This document shows positions 47,029 through 60,739 of a DNA stretch of 64,000 nucleotides, piece by piece. The first letter of the stretch is position 1, and each line of letters starts with the position of its first letter. Both the position numbers and the translations under genes were made by a program. Origin of the DNA: Rhizophlyctis rosea (lineage: Eukaryota; Chytridiomycota; Chytridiomycetes; Rhizophlyctidales; Rhizophlyctidaceae); the NCBI GenBank assembly GCA_027596075.1, contig JADGJC010000018.1:186001-250000 (forward strand). The letters run 5' to 3'. The notes under the pieces were generated by a model. The model was not told where the DNA came from, made no database searches, and saw nothing but the letters and a program-made list of their open reading frames with translations.

Positions 47029-47356
47029 TGTAAATAGTGAGATGGTGGTGATGGCGTCAACAAGATGTTCCGCTTGACTTCACATCAGACCATGTCATTG
47101 CATCCATCGCCTCCAAGATCTTGCACGGTGTGGCTGGTGAGGGGCTTCCATACTATGACCAATCGGAAATGCTTATACCCAGTTTATGTAAACAGATTGG
47201 GCTAATTTGATCGAAGCGCTGATTGATGCCTTCGCCCTTCCCGTTTGGCTCCAAGCGCCCCACTTCACCCACACAATTTTACTATCAACGATTGAACGAT
47301 AGCCATATTTGAGCCTCTTCGCTCCGACGATATCACCAACCAGCAGGCACTCTCTT
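47029..47356. promoter_or_regulatory. Bidirectional promoter RIP1/CDK8
   Basis: 328 bp between divergent starts; no specific element recognised. Confidence 0.35.
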
Positions 47357-49074
47357 ATGCCACCAAAGCCGCAATTTGCAGACTTTGAAGCATATAAGGC
47401 GCGAAAAGACGCAAACCGACCTGCACTTTCCGACGAATACGCTTTGGTAGGATTTATCAGTGCTGGGACGTACGGTCGAGTATACAAGGCCGAGAACCTG
47501 AAAGGGTGAGAAAGGGGTGAAACTGCTGATCGCCCAACGATACCTCATAATTCGTTTGGCTTGCATCGATAGCGGAAGTAAGCGTGAATATGCTATAAAG
47601 CGGTTCAAACCCGACCGGGACGGCGAAAGCTCACACCACTCGGGCATCTCGCAGTCAGCTTGTCGAGAGATATCCTTGTGCCGAGAACTCTCGCATGAAA
47701 ATGTGATAGCAACCACAGAGGTCCTCTTGGATCCGACAGACCGGTCTATCAACATGGTATTCGATTATGCCGAACACGATCTTTTGGTATGGATGTTATT
47801 ATAGGAGAAGCGTAAGACGTGGACGACCACTCAGCTTACACTATTGTGGCAGCAAATCTTGCATTACCACGGGCATCAGGAGAGGAAACCCATCCCAGAA
47901 AATACTATCAAATCGCTTCTGTGGCAGCTCATAAATGGGGTTGCCTACCTGCATGCCAATTGGGTGATGCATAGAGTGAGTTATGTCCGATCAATTCGTC
48001 CATGGATCGCCAGCTGATGCAACATAAGGACTTGAAACCTGCAAATATTCTAGTAACGGCGGACGGAATGGTAAAAATAGGTAAGGTCAAGGCTTTCCAC
48101 GCAAAATCCGATATCATCCTCCACCTAACAATATGATAAGGTGATCTTGGCTTGGCAAGGTTGTTCCAAAGACCGCTTCAGCCGCTTTTCAGCGGTGATA
48201 AGGTCGTCGTCACCATTTGGTAGCATCATTCTTGATCTTTCTTTTCTGGTATGGTTGCTGATCTGTGAGATTTAGGTACCGTGCGCCAGAGCTGTTGCTG
48301 GGAGCACGACATTACACAAAAGCCATTGGTAAGCCCGCATGTCCTCTGAAACAAAACCATGTCGCCAATCTCCATCATTACGCAGACATGTGGGCGATTG
48401 GATGCATTTTTGCAGAGCTGATGATGCGCCGGCCAATATTCAAGGGCGAAGAGGCCAAAATGGACGGGAAAAAGACAATCCCCTTCCAGAAGGATCAAAT
48501 AACGAAGATCTTTGAGGTGCTGGGCCAACCGACGAGTACGTTACATTCATGCTGATTGGGCGGAAAGTCGAATGGCTCACCCTCGTCTGCCCATTCTAGA
48601 GGAACGATGGCCCGGAATTGAAGGTCTTCCGGAATACTCCAGCATATCTTCAATGCGGATGAGCACACACAGCAATCTGAAGAACATATACTTAATGCAC
48701 TCCTCAGTGACGTCGGACCCAGCATACCAACTGCTGGCGGCAATGTTGGAGTACGATCCTGATAAGCGCATCACAGCCGAAGATGCTCTCCGGCATCACT
48801 ATTTCGCCATCGATCCTATCCCATCCGTCAAGTAAGAATTGGAGGTTTACATGATCTTATGCACCATTTTTGAACGACCATTCCATAGCGCATTCATACA
48901 CCCTTCCACTGGCGTCAAAGCATTCCAATACCCCACTCGAAAGGTATCTACGCCGTTGCTTTGTGCCAAGGAAAGGTGCTTCACTGATGATATCCATAGC
49001 TTCAACAAGAGGATAACGATAAGAACAAAGGAAACGCATCAACAGGCCCGCCAGCGAAGAAACAGAGAATGTAA
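47357..49074 (+). CDS. CDK8: Mediator kinase CDK8 (Srb10/Ssn3)
   Basis: Cyclin-C-dependent kinase of the Mediator CDK8 module, which phosphorylates transcription factors and Mediator. The glycine loop is [12 protein letters not shown], the catalytic Lys is in YAIKRFKPD, the cyclin-binding helix is [15 protein letters not shown], the HRD motif is [12 protein letters not shown] and the DFG equivalent is DLGLARLF. The CDK8-specific activation segment follows: [20 protein letters not shown] and [20 protein letters not shown]. The family insert [14 protein letters not shown] is present, as are [11 protein letters not shown] and a C-terminal nuclear-type basic end (GPPAKKQRM). About ten exons; the model splices PT to KERWPG through a 58-nt intron. 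The SMSACRE consensus has Gln for Met. DLG rather than DMG at the activation loop is a minor variant. Confidence 0.93.
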
Positions 49075-49192
49075 TATACCCCTCTTTAGTAACTCATCAA
49101 ACTTAGAGAGAAGCACTGCATGGAAACATATATGATACATTTATACAATTAAGGAACGTTTGGAACGAAAATAGACAGAATGCAGACACTCG

Positions 49193-50191
49193 TTACAGTT
49201 TGGGAATTGTACCGCCGGTATTTGGCGTACCAGATCTCTGTAGATGAGACGATATCAGAAACCTTAGATTATTTGGGCCCCGTTCGCTGAAACGTGCTAT
49301 TACTTACGCAATCCTGCCACGCGGGAAAGCCACAAGAAGCACTGATGAGGAAGTAAATGAGGAACACGATAACCTGTAGGTGACATGCATAAGTGACGAA
49401 GTTCGGACGATATTTGAAAGCCTTTGCGCTTATCTCACCGCTGCCAAAATGACCATGAGTTTCGTGTTTTTCCACCACATCGCGCGCCTCAACGCCGTGG
49501 AGCGCTTCTTGAAGGCGAAAGAGGCTTGGTTGAGGTTATCGGTTTTGTCCACCAGGATGTCGATGCGTTCACCTCTTTCTAGTACTTTCTCTGCACAAGG
49601 GCATCAATGATACCAACATAACCGCTTCTGACGATAAAAGCAACGTACCGATGTTGTGCACCATCACGTCCTTCACCTGGTCTATTTCCCCTTGCACTTG
49701 CCTCAATTTATCAGCTCCAGGGTTTGACGAGTAGAATTCCTGTTTGTATGTCAGCAAAGCAGAAGTAGGTTATGTCTCAAATGTTGACTATACCATTAGC
49801 TGGGCAATGGTCTTGGAGAATTCATTCAGCCCATATGCTATCGCAGAGTGCGCACGGTCCCCATAGTGGTTCTCAAAGCGGCGGGCAATGTCTTCCAAAA
49901 ATGCGAAGGGGACTCGGCGGCCTATTTGCAACTTAACATGAGAACCTGGCTGGGCAACGTGGTACACAACACTGACAGACCAAAAGTATCGTCGGCCAAA
50001 CATAGGTAGATGATGCCGTCGCGTTGAATGTAGTGAAAGAGGTACCGGTCATAAACGTAAGTCATTTTACTGTCGCCTTCCGGGATTTTTTCGAGAATAT
50101 GCTGCGTGACAGTGGTGAAGTTGCCGGTTGTTGTCGCATGTTCGGCCAAGATGATGGCCCCACGCGAGACCAGACCGTAGATGATAGGCAT
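49193..50191 (-). CDS. Longin R-SNARE, VAMP7-like
   Basis: Vesicle SNARE of the VAMP7 class, used in endosome/vacuole or exocytic fusion. The start at 50191 (MPIIYGLVSRG) opens a longin domain: ILAEHATTTGNFTTVTQHIL, KMTYVYDRYLFHYIQRDGII, YLCLADDTFGRRVPFAFLED, IARRFENHYG. The SNARE motif runs from QGEIDQVKDVMVHNI through KVLERGERIDILVDKTDNL, with the zero-layer Arg in GERID. A membrane anchor follows after a WWKNTKL boundary (VIVFLIYFLISASCGF). The last exon is inferred from a GTAAGT...CTACAG intron after WQDC and adds a short lumenal tail to a TAA at 49193-49195. Without that intron the protein would end 14 residues after WQDC. Five or six exons. Confidence 0.9.
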
Positions 50192-50514
50192 GGTCGCTAT
50201 GGCAACGTTGGAGAAGGGAGTGGAGTAAGTTACTATGGAGTTTTGTTGCGAGGATGAGATTTTGACTTTCTGAGAAGGAGGGCTGGAGCCTGAGAGGAGG
50301 CTGTTTGTGCCTGGCGTTTTGGCTGTGTGTCCCAGCTCACGTCATGGGACTGACCGCCCATTTATCTCCTTTTAGCGCCAATGTAACCTAAAAATATCAC
50401 CCTCCGAATCCCCACCGCCTTCCACCGGATTCGCAGCCCCACAGATACACCTTCCTCTCGAACCCATCGTCGAACTCATCCAGATTGTTTTCACACATCG
50501 CTCATACAGAAAGA
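50192..50514. promoter_or_regulatory. Bidirectional promoter VAMP7/SRA1-domain gene
   Basis: 323 bp between divergent start codons of two genes tied to membrane trafficking families; no element recognised. Confidence 0.35.
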
Positions 50515-51510
50515 ATGACAATTCAACCCACTTACGGCCAGAGGCCGCCGCAGCTGTTTGACCCTGCTGGCGGGTTTGTACCACAAAACCCCACCGCTCC
50601 AACCGCCCAACCGGTTCTGCAGCGGCCGCTTATGCACCCAGGTGTGGCCGCCCATGCCGCCCAAAGTCAATATCCGTCCGGATATGGCACTCCTCCTCCT
50701 GCATGGGGCACCGGTACCCCTCCACCTATGGCCCCTCCCACGTCCATGCATACACAACAACCCCAACAGTACTCCGGTAAGTCGCCGAACATCACCGTCC
50801 ATCCAGCAAGTGAGACACGCGTCCAATAGTTCTCATACCAACATCCTCCTTTCAGCATACCCCGAACACCACGCAGCTGCCACCCCTCCCCCACCCGCAG
50901 GGCACTTTCAAGCCCACGTCCCAGGATTGAACGGATGGAACGATATTCCTTCTCACCTAATTGGCGGAGGGGCGAGAAAGTCGCGACCCGGCAGCGGAAC
51001 CGCCTCGCCAGCTCCGTCTGGACTTGTCGTTGACCCGGACGAAGCTCTGAAGGGGATCGAGAGTCCAGCAGGATTCATTGTTGCTGGATTGACCGCTATT
51101 TTGGATCATGTCAAGTCATCGGTGGATGTATGTTGTCCGGCATCCCCACTCCACATGCGTTCGAGTTTTGATCGTCGTTCCAAACATAGGCCAGCCAACA
51201 GCGCATGGTAGACGATACAGAAAAGCGCTTAGACAATCTATTTGAACGACTCGCAAGCGAACAGGTGCAACGAGTGGTTTTGGCGAAACTGGTGACATTG
51301 GTCAGATGTAAGAGATTTGGGAAATGCGGTTGTTAGCGCCATAATCGCACGTGTAAACTAACGAGATGTTATTCTTTGCCAGCATTGAATGCGCGAGACT
51401 TCATGACGTGCAACGCGGTCGCGCAGGATCTTATGACAACGAGCTTTGATCAGGAGGGAAAATGGGTGGTGGGTCTTAAGCGGCTAGTGGAGCTGGCGCA
51501 GAGAGTGTGA
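50515..51510 (+). CDS. SRA1-domain protein with Sec31-like Pro-rich N-terminus
   Basis: Four exons (50515-50776, 50856-51127, 51190-51307, 51383-51510) encode 259 residues. The first half is Pro/Gln/Ala-rich and disordered, with a PGLNGWNDIPSHL element. The second half is the all-helical SRA1 domain (steroid receptor RNA activator fold), covering IVAGLTAILDHVKSSVD, RMVDDTEKRLDNLFERLAS, VVLAKLVTLVRSLNARDF and KWVVGLKRLVELAQRV. The same domain closes the COPII coat protein Sec31, and the PGxNGWNDP element is also known from Sec31 and SRA1 proteins. No WD40 repeats or other Sec31 N-terminal parts lie upstream; the next gene there is divergent. It therefore looks like a stand-alone SRA1 protein. 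Function is uncertain. Confidence 0.85.
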
Positions 51511-51894
51511 GCAATCAGTTTAGTCCTCGAAAGCTTGGATGCTTTTTTCTGCTTCTATTTTCCAAAGTCGCGCCATTTCGTGGGCAGCTTTCTCATCTGC
51601 ACCTGATTCAAATAGTACAATAGCAATAGCATTTTTGGCCACACACTTGATTGCAGATCACATAAGACGATTACAGCATGTGCGATCGTTCACTCGCCCA
51701 CCTGATCATCCTCAACCGGCGGTCAAAGTATTTGCTCCTCGCATGCAAATGGAACATGAGCAACATTGTCTCTGGACATGCTGTAGCATTTATCAGCTTT
51801 CCGGAAGCAATATCAGTCATGCTTCGCAGTGCCATCGACGCATATATTGACGAATTTCGGCAACTCCAACCGATTACGTTACTATCAAAGTTTC
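51511..51894. other. Tail-to-tail gap SRA1/acyl-CoA dehydrogenase
   Basis: 384 bp between convergent stops. Small ORFs only; presumably 3' UTRs. Confidence 0.35.
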
Positions 51895-54293
51895 TCATAG
51901 TTTGGCCCCACCAAGTTGAGCCACCTTGATGGATTGCCGGATGCCCAGATCTATCATGATCTCCTGCAGAGTAATGGAACATGATAAGGGAATGGTTAGT
52001 TGATGATTCTGAGAACCCTCCAACTCTGAAAATTCCTTTGCGCCGCCCCATAGGCGACCGTCAGCTGTAACGCGAAAAGGATAGCAGGCACAACGAACCT
52101 CAGATCCTCCAGGAATGGCATACGCGCGCTAGTGAACAGAGTCCAGATATTGTTATTAACGAAATCAAAGGACAATATCAGAAAATCAAATGCATACCAC
52201 TTCACGGTAAAGCCGCTCAATCTTCTCCCCCTGACCTCCTCGACTGTAAGCAAGTCCACCAAAGATCTGACTGGCCTCACGCGCACAATACTCCATCGTC
52301 TGAGTAGCTTGCACCTTCAACAAAGCAATCGGACCACCCAATTTGAGCATCTGCAAATCGTCCGGCATGCGTGTCGTTTGGTAGATGAGACTTTCCATCC
52401 ATGCATGCGTCGCCTCCACCATGCGCGTCATGTGTCCGAGTTTGTTGCGGATGACCTTTTCACGTTCAGTGTTCCTGCCAGATGGAGCGCAGTCCAACAA
52501 TTCTCCTCACCGGATGATCAATCAGCTTCTTGCCAAAAGTCTTGCGCTTGTGTGCATAGCGCATGGCCTCCTCGACGCAAACCCGAGCGAACCGGTTACT
52601 CTGAATGGCAATGCCCATCCTGGAAGGGTGTTTGATCAGTGGCGGCTCGTCCCACAATGTGCTAATGCGCGCAGACCCTCAACTCACCGCTCGTGGTTGA
52701 AGTTGTACATGATGCATTTGAATCCACGGTTTTCTTTCCCAATGAGGTTCTCAACCGGAACGCGAACATCCTCAAAAGTGATGTAACTGGTTCCACTGGC
52801 CCACACACCGGAACAGGGCATATGTCTGGTGGACACACCGGGCATCGTCCGTTCAACAAGCAATAATGATAAACCGTTCATTCCGGCATTCCCAGTCCGG
52901 CTGTCATCAAAGTATCAGCAGAGAGCCACATCCACAACAGATGTCGACGATTGATCATGCTTAACGCACCAAGCGACTGTGAAGTAATCCGCGAACACCC
53001 CGTTGGTGATCCACTTCTTCTCACCATTCAGCTAGATCAATCAAGATGTTGTGAGTATGTCATCATCCAAAGTCCTTGCAACCTTGCAACACCTACGATG
53101 TAATGCTTGCCATCAGCGGACAACTTCGCTTCGGTTTGTAGATTGGCAACATCCGAACCGGCAGCTGGTTCCGTAATTGCCAAACATATGTTCTTACGAC
53201 CAGCTAGACAGTCCCTCACAACCTTGTCCTTCAAATATTCGGAGCCGAAGTGCATGACAGGAGGAAGACCGATACCGAGCCCTAACCGTAGCATCAGCAG
53301 TCACTTCTGATGGCTCTGCTCATGCATCAATATCTACCTCCAATGAGACCCCAAAGCACCCCGCCGGACCCACATCGAGCCAATTCATCGCAAATGATGA
53401 ACTCGTGGAAAGCATCGAATTCTGTGGACGCACGTTTCGGTCAAAGTTCCTTTTGAAGTCTGCGAAACCAATGATGACCACACCTTCCGGCTTCAACCCA
53501 GCGATTGGAGGGTATTCGGCATACTAACGGTGATATCAACATCAATGCTCAATCCCGTTATCTCCAATGGCGCGACGTCTTTGTACCTTGGACGGCCACG
53601 GATGACCAACAATGCCCGGCAAGATGCCCACTTTCGCTGCTTTCGTGAACAGGGATTTTGGAATTTGTTTCTGCTCGTCCCACTCATGGCAATTCGGCGT
53701 GATCTCCTTGTCCACAAACGCTCGGACAGCAGCACGCAACTTTCGATGAGACTCGGTGTAGTATGGACTGTACCAATCCTAATGACCAACGCGTCTAACG
53801 TCAAATTGAAGAGCAATGTTGGAGAAGTTGGAGATATGTCAAACTGCACATACCTGGTACCAGTATGGGTCGCCGAAAGGAATACCCTCCCCGAAAGCCT
53901 CTCCTTCCACAAGTCCACTTTCAGGCTCAGCAGCCTCGGCTTCTGCTTCTGCTTCGCCCGAGCCATTCCCTACGTCTCCTTTGTACAGCTTGGGGCCATA
54001 TTTCTCAAGCACTGCAGCACTGTGGAATTGGTCGAACTGTCTGGAGGCGTCGGTTCCCGCCACCTTCAAAAGGATCTTTTTGCCGCCAGGGTGGTCATTG
54101 AGGAAGGACGTCACGTCATAGACCTTGCCGTGGACGATAATCTGAAACGGCGAAAGAACAGGGTGCAAGGTCAGGTGGCTGACATAAATACACGGCTGCA
54201 ACGCGTCTAAATTGAGGATATATCGGTCCAACGTACCCAGACGTCACTCTCCTTGTTATGGGAAGCAACTTGCTCGGCGGTGAAATTGGGCAT
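51895..54293 (-). CDS. Cytochrome b5-acyl-CoA dehydrogenase fusion
   Basis: The N-terminal 75 residues are a cytochrome b5 domain: [40 protein letters not shown] and [15 protein letters not shown], giving both heme His ligands (HPGG and FHS). An acidic Glu/Ala linker leads to a full FAD-dependent acyl-CoA dehydrogenase: [104 protein letters not shown] and [20 protein letters not shown]. The C-terminus is [20 protein letters not shown]; the usual YEGT segment with the catalytic Glu is replaced by PGGSEE, as in ACAD11-like enzymes. A 30-nt exon encodes [10 protein letters not shown]. The start at 54293 gives MPNFTAEQV with no obvious targeting leader. Substrate unknown. Confidence 0.92.
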
Positions 54294-55899
54294 TGCGATA
54301 TACGCTCGTGAAAATTACAAGGTGAGAAGAAGTTTGGTGAAGGAATTGGGTCTGGGGAAAAGCAGTGGTGAACCCTTGCCTTGGCCCTTTGGAATTGATT
54401 GTGGCTTTTGACTTTCACGTGTCAACCCCACTTGTGACCCGGAGGCTCATGGCCGGGGCTGAGCCCCAGAACCCTGGTGTCATTACACCGACACACTCTT
54501 CCACCACCAGAATTCAAACCCCAGACATTGCATCTATCCATCACTTTGCACGGTCAAAGCTAACCGCTGCTTTCGTGCATTAGATAACCTTCACAGTGTT
54601 GCAAACCGAAGCTCACAGCGTATCACGTGGAGATAGTTTTCAGCATGGTATGCAAGATACCAACTTCGGCCTTATTTTGTCCACCGTCTGTTCCCAGATA
54701 CCGCTTTCTAACTAGTTGGCTGCACATAACCACAGTCAGATAAAGATCCATGTACACGGTGCCTGTGCGCCCTGCAAGCATGTTTAGAAAGATCATCTTA
54801 CGATGAAAACCGTTGCACAAAGCAGCTGCAGAACTTCCACGAGTGCTGTCGCGGAGCTTTGTCAGATAAAAGACCGCAAGCTGCCGAAGCTTGCGCGACC
54901 GTGTGGAAGAAATGGGGGAGAGAGGAAAAGAAGAAGAACGGATAGTGTTCCGTTTTCCTCAATAATTGTACATATACGATGTCGTGTCGCAGTCGCTCCC
55001 CTTCACCCCGTGCCCATAATGATGACAGACTTCCATCCTAGTCACGTAAGACGTAGAGGTTGTTCGACTACAGTCATAGCAAGAACCATAATCAACCGTT
55101 TGACTTTTTTTGTGAGCTCGGTGTGGCCATGTATGGGACATCTGTCAACATATTGACAATTGCATTCGGGACGCGATGGAATGAACAGACCATTAAATAC
55201 ATAGCATCTTCGTCCGAATAAATGTAAGGACTTAGCACTACTTCAAGATTTAATGGTAATCAATTTCAGTTCCTGCAAAAGCTACTTGACTATGGTCAAA
55301 GGCAGCAAAAGCTCAGCCTGCCAGAAATACGTGGACCACCTATATTACGTCAGCAAACAAATCGCTATCACACGATTCAGATCTCCCGCCCGCATTTGGG
55401 CCCTTGTGAACACCCTCGTGACTGCGCCGTCCGCGGGACGCGTGAATCCGCCTGATAGCATCACCCAACTCATTCCCCTCCGTTGAGTCAGTTCAACGTG
55501 GGGATGCCGTGATAGCGACCCTGTCAATTGGTCTGATCATTCTGATGCATCGACGCAAAGGTGACATTGGTGTCTCTCGTATTGAACTGTGCCGCAACGG
55601 ACTGGCTTCGCTCATTCGATTTTGTTTTGGGTAAATAACGGAGTGGATTTGCGACCGCATCCCCCCTTAGGTATATTATTTTTGAAGCTGCCGATCCCAA
55701 AAAGTTTCGTTATTTTTGTATTCCTCCCTAAACTGCGCTTCAAAGCACTTCAATAGACATTCAAATACCAACACAAACATATACGCAGGAACGCACCCGT
55801 TAGGCACTCTATCGCACAAATTGTAGCGCACGCAAAGACACATACTACACATAGGTACACGAACGCAGCTCAAGCACTCCACCAATAAATCGTAGCACC
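54294..55899. other. Gene-poor 1.6 kb stretch
   Basis: Lies between the divergent acyl-CoA dehydrogenase gene and the Ser-rich ORF. Several ORFs of 60-117 codons occur in many frames with no motif. A GC-rich palindromic block (GGGGCTGAGCCCC, 54456-54468) could form a small hairpin. No tRNA was found. Confidence 0.4.
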
Positions 55900-56286
55900 A
55901 TGGAAGGTCCATCCACCCGCTCAACACCCATCGACATCCGCGACGGCCCCAACCCATACCGCTCGTACCCAACTTACGGCCGCTCCATCTTCTCCTCCTC
56001 CCCCGCACCCTCAACAGCCTCATCCTCCTCTTCTTCCTCTTCCTCCTCCTCAAACTACTCCTCCCGCTCCCCCTTCCACAACCCTTCCTCCTCCAACTAC
56101 ACAACCCAGATCGACCTCTCAGAATCCCGTCAATACATCAACTCCCTCACGGCAACGTCAGGCTACGTGTGGAATGAAGAGTTCCTGCTTCCACCCGGAT
56201 CCGGCCGCCGCAGGATGATGATGGATGCCGAGCGCCGTAACGGGGGCATCGACAACGTTTATGTTGATGAGATTTTGTTGGAGTGA
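55900..56286 (+). CDS. Ser-rich small protein, unknown
   Basis: An intronless ORF of 128 codons with a good start context (CACCATGG). The first 70 residues are Ser/Pro/Tyr-rich with a run of eleven Ser encoded by mixed TCC/TCT/TCA codons. The C-terminal 55 residues are more complex (DLSESRQYINSLTATSGYVW, EEFLLPPGSGRRRMM, NGGIDNVYVDEILLE) and look like real coding sequence. I do not recognise the family. The opposite strand has an overlapping Arg-rich ORF (55676-56104) that is most likely the shadow of the Ser run. There is no AATAAA within the first 100 bp after the stop. Confidence 0.55.
   Translation: MEGPSTRSTPIDIRDGPNPYRSYPTYGRSIFSSSPAPSTASSSSSSSSSSSNYSSRSPFHNPSSSNYTTQIDLSESRQYINSLTATSGYVWNEEFLLPPGSGRRRMMMDAERRNGGIDNVYVDEILLE
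56019..56052 (+). repeat. TCC/TCT microsatellite in coding sequence
   Basis: An uninterrupted pyrimidine-rich trinucleotide tract that encodes polyserine in the ORF at 55900-56286. Such tracts change length easily. Confidence 0.7.
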
Positions 56287-56625
56287 TTCTGTTGCTCCGT
56301 TCAGCATAGACGCTATCGCGTGCAACTGAGTAACGATACCATAGCTTTTGAGTGCCGCATGAATACGATACCATAGTTTCAAGAAATAGGCGTTCTAGAT
56401 CCCCATTATTGATCACTAGTCTCAGAAGTTCCTTCTCATATTACGTAACGATAGCAGACCGGGAGATCGGGCGCCTCGCATAACCATCAAGTGCAACATA
56501 GTGTACTTTTATATTCTTGTGCTGTATTGTACAACAATCACATTGAAAACAATCAATATGATGATAGCAATTTACACTATTATTCCTTCCAGTCCTTTGC
56601 CCCCCGCGTTCCTTCAGTGCTTGGC
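56287..56625. other. Tail-to-tail gap
   Basis: 339 bp between the Ser-rich ORF and the end of the KDM4 gene, AT-rich near 56500-56580. No gene supported. Confidence 0.35.
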
Positions 56626-59874
<3,249 letters not shown>

Positions 59875-60739
59875 GGTGAACTTTCAGTGGTGATTAGTCA
59901 ACAAGACCGATCAGGAAGTGAAAGCAAGGTAGTGGCGGTTGTACAATTCCCACTGGTTTATTTGGTTGAATAGGTATGCTAAGAATAGAATTGAGGTGGT
60001 ATGGCGAGACTGCGACAGTGGGAGCCTGGAGGCCGAGGATGAGCGCGGTGGTGATGAACACCTGATGATCATGATGGAGGGTCATGGACCCACTCTGGTG
60101 TGGCTTGCATAAGGTTTGGGGCACAGCGTGTTGGGGGCACGGGGCGGCACAGTCATCCAATCATTGGCAGTGCATGTGCACTGTGAAGGTGTGAAGGTGT
60201 GAAGTGTGAGCGAAGTGAGTGAAGCATTCGAAGACTTCTCAGGAGGGGGTCTTGATTGTGGCACAAAACATGTGGATGTTTGTACCCACAGCAGCTTCGC
60301 TCACCGTAGCAAAACGATCTGAATCATGCACCGGAAGATTAATTGTAAGACAAATCGTAGATCAAAAACCCTCCATCATATCCTCCGCTCCTGGACTGAC
60401 GGTGGCCGTATGACCATCGAGGATGGAAAAGATTCATGATAATAAAGGAAGGCGCTGGAAAGCGAACTGAGCGCATCGGATTATATGAGGCATGTTTGGT
60501 GACAGAAAATGGCCAACTGTTTCACATGATCAGATTGTAGACGGGTCATACAAAATGCAAGTACCAACATTTCCTATTGTGTATGCAACTCTCTACAAAC
60601 TTTGGTGCCATAAAATGGCGAACCAAACCTGTTCCTAAAATCGATATGGAGATTCAATCTGACCGTCTACTCTTTGACCTTATCAACCACTCTACCCTAC
60701 AGTATACATCGACAATGCTGGAACGAAATCTCTAAACTC
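59875..60739. other. Upstream region of KDM4 gene
   Basis: 865 bp between the KDM4 start and the 3' end of the next gene on the same strand. It contains a purine-rich minisatellite at 60182-60224 and otherwise nothing supported. Confidence 0.4.
60182..60224 (+). repeat. Imperfect GTGTGAAG minisatellite
   Basis: The unit GTGAAG(GT) is repeated about five times with small variations (GTGAAGGT, GTGAAGGT, GTGAAGT, GTGAGCGAA, GTGAGTGAA). It lies about 310-350 bp upstream of the KDM4 start. Confidence 0.6.

Noticed and set aside
50558..51211. 217-codon Pro-rich ORF in another frame of the SRA1 gene
   Set aside because: The other frame carries the conserved SRA1 domain with consistent splice phases.
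55676..56104. Arg/Lys-rich ORF on the minus strand
   Set aside because: It is the complement of the polyserine microsatellite and pyrimidine-rich coding sequence of the plus-strand ORF.
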